From an uncultured Collinsella sp. (lineage in GTDB: Bacteria > Actinomycetota > Coriobacteriia > Coriobacteriales > Coriobacteriaceae): a stretch of DNA of 36,947 nucleotides. A model generated the notes under the pieces. The model saw only the letters and a list, made by a program, of their open reading frames with translations. It ran no database searches and had not been told where the DNA came from. The position numbers and the translations under genes are program-made. Positions 15,656 through 23,035 of the stretch are shown here, piece after piece; the stretch's first letter is position 1; every line of letters begins with the position of its first letter. The stretch lies in assembly GCA_900545665.1 (NCBI GenBank), contig UQZU01000021.1:1-36947 (forward strand), in the 5' to 3' direction.

Positions 15656-16639
15656 CTAGTCTCCGGATGCCTGGTTGCGGCCGGTGGCGTAGTCGATCTG
15701 CACGTGCGGCTGCAGGTTGTAGCAGTACACGTGGAAGCAGAGGGTCTTGCCGTGGTCCTCGACCGATTGCGCCTCAAGGCGCACGCCGCGGCAGACAAGT
15801 TCCTCTTCGTTATACATGGGTGTGACGCGATAGAGCACGTGGTTGCCCGTCTCGCGGATGTAGTCGAGAATCTGCTCCTCAAACGGCAGCATGCCTGTCT
15901 CGTTGAGATAACGCGTGCCGGTGAGGAGATTCTTGCGGTTGGCGTTTTCGCCGCAGAGCGACCAGGCGATGAGATGGCAGCGGTTGTAGAGGCTCTGGCC
16001 CGGAATAAAGTCGTAGCGCTGCTGGCGCCATCCAGCGGGATGGATACGCGAGATATCGCCGCGCTCGCCTTGACCGAGTGATTCGGGGCCCACGCAGGCG
16101 AGCGCTTTGCGGGTGCGGCCCAGGCTGTCAAGCTTGGAGAACTTCTTAAAGCAACCCTCTTCTGTAGCGCGCTCGTATTCATCGAGCGTGAATGATGGTG
16201 TGCCGAGCGGGTGCGTGCTGTCGGCGCGCAGGGCAACGTAGGGGTTGCCGGCGTAGTCGGGAATGCTGCTGAGATATACGCCGCTGGCGCGGGCGAGATC
16301 GGGGTTTTCGACTTCGTCGATGGGGGTGGCGGCGCTGTCTGTGGAAGTGTCGTTACCGGTGTCGGTTGCGGCGGATTCGGAGCCATCGCCATAGTGTTGG
16401 CTATTTTGAGAGTCCTCGGAGCTCGCTGTTCCCGATTCGAGCCGGGCGACCATGTCTGCCTCGTCGTCGGTGCGGCTGGGACTCTCGTTTTGTTTTTCGG
16501 CCAGAGCCGCCGCTTGCTCATCGCTTTGCGGCGACAACAACTTGGGCGCTCCGTCGAGCGACCCTGTGAACAGCGCAAACCCCAGCACCACGGCGGTGCC
16601 GATGGAAAGTGCTTGCTTGTAGGCGGACTTGCGCGACAT
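15656..16639 (-). CDS. Secreted DNA/RNA non-specific endonuclease, 327 aa
   Basis: A signal-anchor-like N-terminus (KQALSIGTAVVLGFALFTG at 8-26) is followed by about 85 residues of Ser/Asp/Glu/Thr-rich linker. The catalytic domain (about 112-327) holds the EndA/NucA-type core YNRCHLIAWSLCGENANRKN at 218-237: H222 is the probable general base and the Asn residues bind the metal. The next segment, LLTGTRYLNETGM, is typical of Endonuclease_NS_2 proteins. It would cleave nucleic acid outside the membrane, for nutrition, DNA uptake or defence; no competence gene is adjacent. Minus-strand AGGAG lies 8 nt before the ATG. An overlapping longer reading frame to 16731 is a shadow. Confidence 0.88.
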   Translation of the reverse strand: MSRKSAYKQALSIGTAVVLGFALFTGSLDGAPKLLSPQSDEQAAALAEKQNESPSRTDDEADMVARLESGTASSEDSQNSQHYGDGSESAATDTGNDTSTDSAATPIDEVENPDLARASGVYLSSIPDYAGNPYVALRADSTHPLGTPSFTLDEYERATEEGCFKKFSKLDSLGRTRKALACVGPESLGQGERGDISRIHPAGWRQQRYDFIPGQSLYNRCHLIAWSLCGENANRKNLLTGTRYLNETGMLPFEEQILDYIRETGNHVLYRVTPMYNEEELVCRGVRLEAQSVEDHGKTLCFHVYCYNLQPHVQIDYATGRNQASGD

Positions 16640-16814
16640 TGAGGCTCCTGGCTAGACGGTTGGGAATCTACCAGTCTAGCAGGAGACGCCGCAGGACGTT
16701 TGCTCGGCAGAATACGTAAGATGCGGGACAAACGCTGCTGATGAGGTTGTACCGTATAGGCTGGGAAAGCGATACGCTATTCTTCGTCGAGAACAATGAC
16801 AGAGAGAAGGCCCC

Positions 16815-17681
16815 ATGCCCGACATTATCCGTATAAGCGACGCGCGGCTTGAGGAGCTTATCGCCGAGGATGTCCCCTATATCGATCTTACGACGCATAT
16901 CCTGGGAATCGGTGAGGCGCTCGGTGCGATGGAGTATTACACGCGCGAGAACTGCGTGCTTTGTTGCACGGAGGAGGTTGTGCGTATGGCAACTATGCTG
17001 AACCTGACGGTCGAGTGGTTTGAGCCCTCGGGAACAAAGGTTGAAGCCGGGCGATCTTTTATGCGTGTATGCGGTTCGGCCGCCAATTTGCATCTGCTAT
17101 GGAAAGTCGGCCTAAATATGTTCGACCACTACTCGGCTGTGGCAACCAAGACGCGCAAAATGGTCGACGCCGCGCATGCTGCCAATCCCATGTGCGAGGT
17201 GCTGACGACGCGAAAGAGCACGCCGGGCAATAGGGATCTGCTGACCAAGGCGGTCGTTGCGGGCGGAGCGTTTCCACATCGCATGGGCCTTTCCGAGACC
17301 GTATTGGTGTTCGACAACCATACCAGGTTTATGACAGCGCCTTCTGGAGCAACGGGACTCGATGCGCTTATTGAGCTTCTGCCTCGGGTTCGCCGGCGCT
17401 GCATCGAGAAAAAGCTGTTTGTCGAGGCGGGTGCCGATGACGCTCGCAGGCTGGTGAGGGCGGGCGTCGACGGTATTCAGTTCGACAAAGTGCCGGTCGC
17501 TGAGCTTGGGCCGCTTGTCGAGGAGCTACATGGAATCGATCCTCATGTGGCCTTGGTTGCAGCGGGCGGGATTCGTCCCGACAACGCGGCCGAGTACGCG
17601 TCGACCGGCGTTGATGGCCTCGTGACCACGTCCTGCTTCACAGCGAATCCCGTCGACATGAGCGTCAAGATGTTCGCCTAG
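16815..17681 (+). CDS. modD: ModD, quinolinate phosphoribosyltransferase-like protein, 288 aa
   Basis: The fold is that of NadC-type phosphoribosyltransferases: N-terminal domain with YIDLTTHILG, then the barrel with TRKSTPG at 132-138, GGAFPHRMGLSE, VLVFDNH, VEAG, and AAGGIRPDNAAEYASTGVDGLVTT at the end. The early region and the Ser in TRKSTPG favour ModD over NadC. ModD is usually encoded beside molybdate transport genes and its reaction is not settled; here no mod genes are present and the neighbour is larE. AGAGAAGG precedes the ATG. It converges on larE. Confidence 0.75.
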   Translation: MPDIIRISDARLEELIAEDVPYIDLTTHILGIGEALGAMEYYTRENCVLCCTEEVVRMATMLNLTVEWFEPSGTKVEAGRSFMRVCGSAANLHLLWKVGLNMFDHYSAVATKTRKMVDAAHAANPMCEVLTTRKSTPGNRDLLTKAVVAGGAFPHRMGLSETVLVFDNHTRFMTAPSGATGLDALIELLPRVRRRCIEKKLFVEAGADDARRLVRAGVDGIQFDKVPVAELGPLVEELHGIDPHVALVAAGGIRPDNAAEYASTGVDGLVTTSCFTANPVDMSVKMFA

Positions 17682-17690
17682 CGCGTCGCT

Positions 17691-17714
17691 GCGCGTTTGC
17701 CCGGACAAACGCGC
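17691..17714. terminator. Hairpin after modD
   Basis: GCGCGTTTG (17691-17699) is the perfect complement of CAAACGCGC (17706-17714) with a 6-nt loop. No T-tract follows, so it is a weak terminator at best. Confidence 0.45.
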
Positions 17715-17762
17715 CCAATAATAAAATGCTTCTTTCTTCGCGGGTCCATGCTTGCCAAACAC

Positions 17763-17829
17763 AGTTGCGGTGGAATAGTTCTTGTTTGGGTCCGATAGGC
17801 CGTAAGACAGGAACTATTCCACCGCAACT
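17763..17829. repeat. Perfect 19-bp inverted repeat between modD and larE
   Basis: AGTTGCGGTGGAATAGTTC (17763-17781) is the exact reverse complement of 17811-17829, with 29 nt between. It lies in the convergent gap after both genes and lacks a T-tract. ACAGTTGCGGTG from its left end recurs at 19540-19551 just after the HAD gene, suggesting a dispersed repeat family. Confidence 0.85.
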
Positions 17830-17841
17830 TATCGGGATGCG

Positions 17842-18720
17842 CTACTGGTTCATGTTGCCGTGGATGTAGGGGGTGACCTCGGGGGAGATATGGTCGCAGC
17901 CCAGCTCGCGCAGCGCGGGCTCGATAACGGCGGGCAGCGGGGTTTTGCCCTCGGCATCGACGGCGTTGCCACCGAGGGCAGCAATCTTGGCGACATCTGC
18001 GGGTGCGGCCTCGATATGCATGCAGCCGCCGATCAAGCGCGCGCGTACCTGTGCCAGATCAAGATCGTGCAGGTAATCCTCGCAGGCGCGGATTAAATCG
18101 ACCTTCTCGCGCGTAAGCTCCTCGCCCGTGGGGACGCGGGTGGCAAGACATGCTCCCGCCGGCAGGTTCCAAACGGGATAGCCCCATGCGCGCAGCAGCT
18201 CGCGCTCTTCGTCCTTGGTAAAGCCGACCTCCATGAGAGGGGAGCGTACGCCGAGCTCTTCGGCGGCGCGCATGCCGGGACGGTAATCGCCGCGGTCGCT
18301 CGCGTTGCTGCCATCGATGACGGTGGGAAAGCCGAGCGACTTGGCGTGGTTGACGATGGCGGTAAAGCCGGCGTGCTTGCAGTGGTAGCAGCGATTAGCA
18401 TCGTTGCAGGCTACTTGGGGGAGCTGCAGCTGATCCACCGAAAGATTGAGCACGGGGAGCTTAAAATGCGGCCCCTCATTGGCCTGCCCATCAACGGACT
18501 GCTCAAACGAAGCCTGCTCGGGCGTGCCGATGAGCGGCGTGGTGAGATGGACGAGGAGGGTATTGGTAGGCATGATGCGGGCGCATACGGCGGCCAAAAA
18601 GCTGCTGTCAACGCCGCCGGAAAACCCGATAGCCACGCGCCCGTATGCCAAAAGCAGCTGTTCGAGCGCCGATAGCTTGTCTTGAAGCTCCTCTGCGGGT
18701 GCCGTGGTGTCTGAAAGCAT
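17842..18720 (-). CDS. larE: ATP-dependent sacrificial sulfur transferase LarE, 292 aa
   Basis: LarE activates a carboxylated pyridine-nucleotide precursor with ATP and donates sulfur from its own cysteine, to build the nickel-pincer cofactor of lactate racemase (LarA) and relatives. The PP-loop SGGVDS is at 34-39, ANRCYHCK at 109-115 and the sacrificial-cysteine motif PAGACLATR has Cys191, so it looks like the single-Cys type. LarB, LarC and LarA are not in the window; an isolated larE implies they lie elsewhere or that LarE serves another pathway. AAGGAA precedes the ATG. It converges on modD. Confidence 0.88.
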   Translation of the reverse strand: MLSDTTAPAEELQDKLSALEQLLLAYGRVAIGFSGGVDSSFLAAVCARIMPTNTLLVHLTTPLIGTPEQASFEQSVDGQANEGPHFKLPVLNLSVDQLQLPQVACNDANRCYHCKHAGFTAIVNHAKSLGFPTVIDGSNASDRGDYRPGMRAAEELGVRSPLMEVGFTKDEERELLRAWGYPVWNLPAGACLATRVPTGEELTREKVDLIRACEDYLHDLDLAQVRARLIGGCMHIEAAPADVAKIAALGGNAVDAEGKTPLPAVIEPALRELGCDHISPEVTPYIHGNMNQ

Positions 18721-18742
18721 GAAAGTTCCTTACAGTAATTAA

Positions 18743-18782
18743 AGCTCGGATGAAACTATAATCCCACCGAGCTGCTTGTCAT
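18743..18782 (-). promoter_or_regulatory. larE promoter with overlapping inverted repeat
   Basis: On the minus strand ATGACA (18777-18782) and TATAGT (18755-18760) are 16 nt apart. AGCTCGG (18743-18749) and CCGAGCT (18767-18773) form 7-bp arms that bracket the -10 region, a plausible operator. Confidence 0.4.
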
Positions 18783-18830
18783 AAGACTTCCAGCTATGTA
18801 ACGAAAGTGCAATATGCTATATACGTTATA

Positions 18831-18842
18831 TACAAGCTTGTA
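18831..18842. promoter_or_regulatory. 12-bp palindrome upstream of the HAD gene
   Basis: TACAAGCTTGTA is a perfect palindrome directly after the AT-rich TATATACGTTATATAC, 47 nt before the HAD gene start. It could be an operator over the promoter; the regulator is unknown. Confidence 0.35.
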
Positions 18843-18888
18843 AAGTGCGGTAGAGTGGCAGTAATGCAATCCGGCGAGGGGGACCGAT

Positions 18889-19539
18889 ATGATCAAGGCT
18901 GTTATTTTTGACATGGATGGAACGCTGGTCGATACCGAGCGTTTGGGGATTAGGGCCTGGAAGGCAGGCGCCGCTGAGCTGGGGCTCGCGATTGATGATG
19001 CGCTGATCCATCAGTTTATCGGTCGCACGCTACCCGATGTCATGGACATCCTCGATAAGCATTACGGCAGCCACGAGACCGCCGAGGCGATCTATGTCCG
19101 CCACAAGGAGATTCGCGACGAGATGGTCAAGACCGAGCTGGAGCTTAAGGCCGGCGCCGCCGAGTGCCTAGACGAGCTGCTGGCTGCGGGCTATCACGTG
19201 GGTCTAGCGACGTCGTCGCGCCACGTTACCGCCGAGCGCAACCTTAAAGCATTCGGCCTCTTTGACAAGTTTGAGACCGTGACCTGCGGCGACGACGTTG
19301 TGCACGGCAAGCCCGACCCCGAGATGTATCTGCTCGCCTGCGAGCGCGCGGGCTTTGCTCCCGAGGAATGTGCCGTGGTCGAGGATTCGCGCAACGGCTG
19401 CGTCTCGGGCATTACGGCCGGCTGCCACGTCTTTGCCGTTCCTGACATTGTTCCGCTGCCGCAGGACGTGGTGGATGGCTGCGAGGCCGTGCTCGATACG
19501 TTGTTCGACCTGGCGGCGGCGGTCAAGGCCGTGCGCTAG
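18889..19539 (+). CDS. HAD-superfamily hydrolase, beta-phosphoglucomutase-like, 216 aa
   Basis: HAD enzymes transfer phosphate through an aspartyl intermediate. Motif I DMDGTLVDTE has the nucleophile D8 and acid/base D10. A helical cap follows (about 17-85), then motif II ATSSR, motif III with GKPDPEMYLLA and motif IV VVEDSRNGCVSG. The order and cap class fit the phosphatase/beta-phosphoglucomutase group; whether it is a mutase or a sugar-phosphate phosphatase cannot be told. GAGGGGG precedes the ATG. It shares a bidirectional terminator with the converging lacI-type gene. Confidence 0.88.
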   Translation: MIKAVIFDMDGTLVDTERLGIRAWKAGAAELGLAIDDALIHQFIGRTLPDVMDILDKHYGSHETAEAIYVRHKEIRDEMVKTELELKAGAAECLDELLAAGYHVGLATSSRHVTAERNLKAFGLFDKFETVTCGDDVVHGKPDPEMYLLACERAGFAPEECAVVEDSRNGCVSGITAGCHVFAVPDIVPLPQDVVDGCEAVLDTLFDLAAAVKAVR

Positions 19540-19582
19540 ACAGTTGCGGTGTTGAAACGAGCAATTGCCCACGTTTGCGCTT

Positions 19583-19622
19583 AAGCAAAAGGGGCCCGGC
19601 AATGGTCGGGCCCCTTTTGCTT
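19583..19622. terminator. Bidirectional terminator between HAD and LacI genes
   Basis: A stem of about 16 bp starts AAGCAAAAGGGGCCCG (19583-19598) and pairs with 19607-19622 around an 8-nt loop. A- and T-rich ends on both sides suit termination in both directions. Confidence 0.85.
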
Positions 19623-19652
19623 AGGCGGCGACATAGCATACTTGCGGGCGTG

Positions 19653-20765
19653 CTATAGATACGCGCCGAGGTTGATGGCCGTGGCGTCGGCCTGGCTGCT
19701 TGCCTGGGTGCTGGCGCGCTCCAATAGGAACGGACGCACCAGTTCTTGGCGGTTGATATCCTCGGCGGCGGTGACTGCGGTGACGGTGCGCGCTGCAGAG
19801 CCGACGCGGATATGCTTGGTCTTTGCCGGGGTCTTGTTCTCGATTTGCTCCATGAGCAATTGAACGCCCTTGCGGCCAATCTCGTAGCCCGGGGGCGCTA
19901 CCGTAGTGAGCGGGACCGATCCGCTCCAAGCGAGCGGGTTGCCATCGCAGCCTGCTACGCGTACCTGCCCGGGGACAGAGATGCCCTTGTCGACCAGTGC
20001 CGAGATAACGCCCGAGGCCAACACGTCGGTCAGGCCGACGACAAAATCGGGGCGTTCGTCGGCGGGGCGCGCGGCGATTTGGGCGCCGATGCCGTAGCCG
20101 TCGGCGGCGGTATTCCATTCGCCGGCGTCGATGACTTCGATCTTGATATCGGGGTGTAGGGCGAGTGCCTTATGAATGCCAAGGACGCGCAGGGTGAGTT
20201 GCATAAATGCTGCTCGGCCGACGACGACAATATGGTGCGCGCCGCGGGCGATGGCGAGTTCGGCAATGATGCGACCCTGGGCCTCGTTGTCGGCCGCTAC
20301 GTAGTAGCCGGGCTCGGAGCAATGGATGTCCAGATGGACGATCGGCACGGGCATCTTGGTCATGGCGGGGTGCCAGTCGGGGGATGCCATGGGCTGAACC
20401 ATGACGCCGGACATCTGGGTGCCCATAAAGTAGCGCAGGTAATGGTCCTCGAGAATATCGTCGTTATCGGCGTTGGCGATGAGCAGGTCGTAGCCGTGCT
20501 TGCGGGCCTCGTTGTGGGCGCCGCTGGCGATTTGGAGTGAAAAGCCGTGGTCGAGACGGGGGAGCACCAGGCCAAAGGACTTGGTGGCGCCGCCCGCGAG
20601 CTGACGGGCGCTTTGGTTGGGCAGGTAGCCCAGTCGATTGATGGTTTCGTTAATGAGCTTGAGGGTCTCGGGACGCAACTTTTCGGGATGGTTGAGCGCG
20701 TTGGAAACCGTGCCCAACGAAACCCCGGCTTCGCGCGCGACGTCGCTGATTTTAACCTTTGCCAT
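19653..20765 (-). CDS. LacI-family transcriptional regulator, 370 aa
   Basis: This is a DNA-binding regulator that responds to a small ligand, often a sugar. The N-terminal helix-turn-helix reads KISDVAREAGVSLGTVSNAL (5-24), with hinge helix QSARQLAGG. A periplasmic-binding-protein-like core follows: FGLVLPRLDHGFSLQIASG, MSGVMVQPMASP, VVGLTDVLASGVISALVDKG, VAGCDGN and a C-terminal TTVAPPGYEIGRKGVQLLME. The start at 20765 has AAAGGGG upstream and gives the canonical N-terminus. The longer frame to 20966 crosses a repeat and is rejected. Its target is not evident; glmS, divergent, is one candidate. Confidence 0.92.
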   Translation of the reverse strand: MAKVKISDVAREAGVSLGTVSNALNHPEKLRPETLKLINETINRLGYLPNQSARQLAGGATKSFGLVLPRLDHGFSLQIASGAHNEARKHGYDLLIANADNDDILEDHYLRYFMGTQMSGVMVQPMASPDWHPAMTKMPVPIVHLDIHCSEPGYYVAADNEAQGRIIAELAIARGAHHIVVVGRAAFMQLTLRVLGIHKALALHPDIKIEVIDAGEWNTAADGYGIGAQIAARPADERPDFVVGLTDVLASGVISALVDKGISVPGQVRVAGCDGNPLAWSGSVPLTTVAPPGYEIGRKGVQLLMEQIENKTPAKTKHIRVGSAARTVTAVTAAEDINRQELVRPFLLERASTQASSQADATAINLGAYL

Positions 20766-20814
20766 AGCGGCCCCTTTGATGCGTTTCAAGTACAAGCCAG
20801 ATTGTAGCATCCTA

Positions 20815-20853
20815 AACCTACCAAAAAGGGACAGGTTTATTTTGGCAGGTTTA
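20815..20853. repeat. GGGACAG repeat, left copy flanking glmS
   Basis: This 39-bp element carries AACCTACC...GGCAGGTT ends around AAAAAGGGACAGGTTTATTT. It is the inverted copy of 22996-23035, with two mismatches and one indel. It sits 50 nt upstream of the lacI-type start. A further half element, GGTGCCTGTCCCC, is at 20891-20903. Confidence 0.85.
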
Positions 20854-20924
20854 TCTGGGGAAACGCCGTTGCCAGCGCGACTGCCACGAAGGTGCCTGTC
20901 CCCATTGTGGTGGTTTGGACCGGC

Positions 20925-21002
20925 TTGACGTGTGTGCATCGAGTGGTATCTAAGTTGAGATACCACTTCTGGTATATCAGCTTGCGTTTGCGTGAGTACA
21001 AT
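20925..21002 (+). promoter_or_regulatory. glmS promoter region with GGTAT-type operator repeats
   Basis: A perfect 10-bp inverted repeat AGTGGTATCT (20942-20951) / AGATACCACT (20958-20967) is followed by the imperfect palindrome CTGGTATATCAG (20969-20980). TTGACG (20925-20930) and a -10 box TACAAT (20997-21002) are present; which promoter is used is unclear. The repeats resemble TGGTATAGACCA-type sites of NagR/DasR amino-sugar regulators, which fits control of glmS by an amino-sugar signal (inference). Confidence 0.5.
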
Positions 21003-21075
21003 ACTCGAACGTTATGCGTCTCAGCGCCCATGTGCGTGGACGTTTTGCAGTCACGCGGACGAAGGGATTTATCCT

Positions 21076-22923
21076 ATGTGCGGAATTGTCGGCTACACCG
21101 GCTCTGATATTGCAAAGAACATTCTGGTCACGGGCCTTAAGCGTATGGAATATCGCGGTTATGACTCCTCGGGCGTCGCGCTCGAGGTGGGCGAGGGTGC
21201 CGCGGCTCACCTCGACGTCATCCGCCGCGTGGGTAAGGTTGCGGGCCTGGAGAGCGAGCTTTCCAACATCGACAGCGATGCTACCTGCGGTATCGGCCAT
21301 ACCCGCTGGGCCACTCACGGCAAGCCTTCCGTCGTTAACGCCCATCCCCACACCAGCTGCGATGGCCGCATCGCCATCGTCCACAACGGCATCATCGAGA
21401 ACTTCGCCGAGCTGCGCGAAGAGCTGGAGGGCCGCGGCCATCACTTTAAGAGCGAGACCGATACCGAAGTCTTCGCGCACTTGATCGAAGAGGCCTATGT
21501 CGAGACGCGCGACCTGATGGCTTCCGTGCGCGAAGCCTGCACCCATGTGGTGGGCGCCTATGGCTTGGCCGCTGTGTGCGCCGACGAGCCTGGCGTAATT
21601 GCTGTTGCCCGCAAGGACTCCCCGATTGTGGTCGGCGTGGGCGAGACCGGCTCTTACGTTGCCTCCGACGTGATCGCGCTTATCGATGCCACCCGCGATG
21701 TCGTGGTGCTCGAAGGCGGCCAGTTTGCCAAGCTCACGCCTGCGGGCGTCGAGTATACCGACGAGACCGGCAACGTTATTGAGCCCAAGATCACCCATAT
21801 CGATTGGGATCTGGACATGGCCGAAAAGGGCGGCTATCCCGACTTTATGCTCAAGGAGATCCACGAGCAGCCGCGCGTCGTGCGCGACACGCTGGTTGGC
21901 CGTATGGCGCCTGCCGGCGAGCTCGACATCGATGAGCTGGGCCTGTCCCTCGAGGAGCTCAACGACATCGACCGTGTCTACGTGATCGCCTGCGGCACCA
22001 GCTATCACGCCGGCCTCATCGCAAAGAACCTTATTGAGGGCTGGGCTCGCATTCCCACCGAGGTTGAGGCTGCCAGCGAGTTCCGCTACCGCAACCCCAT
22101 CATCACGCCGACGACGCTCGTCGTTGCCGTGTCCCAGTCGGGCGAGACGGCCGATACCCTCGCCGCCATTCGCGATGCGCGCATCAAGGGTGCCAAGGTC
22201 TTTGGCATCACCAACGTGGTGGGCAGCCCCGTGGCGCGCGAGAGCGACGGCGTCATCTATACCAAGGCCAACAAGGAGATCGCCGTCGCCTCGACCAAGA
22301 GCTTCATCGGTCAGGTTGTGAGCCTCACGTTGCTTGCTCTGCTGCTGGCGCAGGTTAAGTACCGTCTGACCACCAAGCAGGCGCGCATGCTGTTCCGCGA
22401 ACTTTCCGATACGGCCGAGCAGATCCAGTGGATTTTGGATACCCAGACCGAGGCCGTGCACGAGGCCGCCCTGCTGTGCAAGGATGCGCAGTCGGCGCTG
22501 TTCGTGGGCCGCGGTATGGGCGCTGCCATCTCCTACGAGGGCGCACTCAAGCTCAAGGAAGTCAGCTACCTGCATGCCGAGGCGTATGCTGCCGGCGAGA
22601 TGAAGCACGGTCCCATCGCGCTGATCGATCCAGGCTTCCCCGTCATCGCCGTGGCCACAAAGAGTGCCACCTACGACAAGACCGTGTCGAACCTTATGGA
22701 GTGCAAGGCGCGCGGTGCCAAGGTCATCGTCGTTGCCACCGAGGGTGACGAGGAGATCAACAAGATTGCCGACTGTATCATCCGCGTGCCGACCGTCCGC
22801 GACGTGTTCAGCCCCATCACGGCGAGCGTCCCGCTGCAGCTGCTCGCCCGCGAGGTTGCCATCCTGCGCGGCTGCGACGTCGATCAGCCCCGAAACCTCG
22901 CTAAGAGTGTGACCGTGGAGTAG
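21076..22923 (+). CDS. glmS: Glutamine-fructose-6-phosphate aminotransferase GlmS, 615 aa
   Basis: GlmS makes glucosamine-6-phosphate from fructose-6-phosphate and glutamine, the entry to cell-wall amino sugars. After Met removal Cys2 of MCGIVGYTG is the glutaminase nucleophile; YRGYDSSG, GHTRWATHG and HNGIIENF complete the N-terminal amidotransferase domain (1-~230). Two SIS isomerase domains follow, with CGTSYHAG, SQSGETADT, STKSFIGQ and KHGPIALID. The C-terminus DQPRNLAKSVTVE is canonical. AAGGGA at 21062-21067 supports the ATG at 21076; an upstream in-frame start at 20992 would bury the nucleophile. No glmS ribozyme is seen upstream. Confidence 0.97.
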   Translation: MCGIVGYTGSDIAKNILVTGLKRMEYRGYDSSGVALEVGEGAAAHLDVIRRVGKVAGLESELSNIDSDATCGIGHTRWATHGKPSVVNAHPHTSCDGRIAIVHNGIIENFAELREELEGRGHHFKSETDTEVFAHLIEEAYVETRDLMASVREACTHVVGAYGLAAVCADEPGVIAVARKDSPIVVGVGETGSYVASDVIALIDATRDVVVLEGGQFAKLTPAGVEYTDETGNVIEPKITHIDWDLDMAEKGGYPDFMLKEIHEQPRVVRDTLVGRMAPAGELDIDELGLSLEELNDIDRVYVIACGTSYHAGLIAKNLIEGWARIPTEVEAASEFRYRNPIITPTTLVVAVSQSGETADTLAAIRDARIKGAKVFGITNVVGSPVARESDGVIYTKANKEIAVASTKSFIGQVVSLTLLALLLAQVKYRLTTKQARMLFRELSDTAEQIQWILDTQTEAVHEAALLCKDAQSALFVGRGMGAAISYEGALKLKEVSYLHAEAYAAGEMKHGPIALIDPGFPVIAVATKSATYDKTVSNLMECKARGAKVIVVATEGDEEINKIADCIIRVPTVRDVFSPITASVPLQLLAREVAILRGCDVDQPRNLAKSVTVE

Positions 22924-22944
22924 TTGTTCCGCCGTTCTGCCGAC

Positions 22945-22988
22945 CAAGGCCCGGCTCCGTTGTGGCGGAGTCGGGCCTTGTTTCATTT
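22945..22988 (+). terminator. Terminator of glmS
   Basis: CAAGGCCCGGCTCCG (22945-22959) pairs with CGGAGTCGGGCCTTG (22966-22980), with one wobble pair, followed by TTTCATTT. Confidence 0.85.
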
Positions 22989-22995
22989 GACCAGG

Positions 22996-23035
22996 TAAAA
23001 CCTGCCGAAATAAACCTGTCCCTTTTTGGCAGGTT
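22996..23035. repeat. GGGACAG repeat, right copy flanking glmS
   Basis: This 40-bp element is in inverse orientation to 20815-20853 and has AACCTGCC...GGCAGGTT terminal arms. It overlaps the first two bases of the minus-strand GntR stop codon (23034-23036), so the gene ends exactly at the repeat. Confidence 0.85.

Noticed and set aside
15502..16731. 409-codon minus-strand frame over the nuclease gene
   Set aside because: The nuclease in another frame has signal, catalytic motif and ribosome binding site; this one is low-complexity.
20981..21075. glmS ribozyme
   Set aside because: The leader is too short and lacks the conserved core; glmS ribozymes are known mainly from Firmicutes.
20977..22986. 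669-codon open frame on the minus strand opposite glmS
   Set aside because: glmS is certain, and the antisense frame is the usual by-product of G/C-rich third positions; its product is rich in Gly, Ala, His, Leu and Asp and has no recognisable domain.
20815..23035. Composite transposon carrying glmS
   Set aside because: The flanking repeats are only ~39 bp, no transposase is present, and glmS is an essential core gene in normal context.
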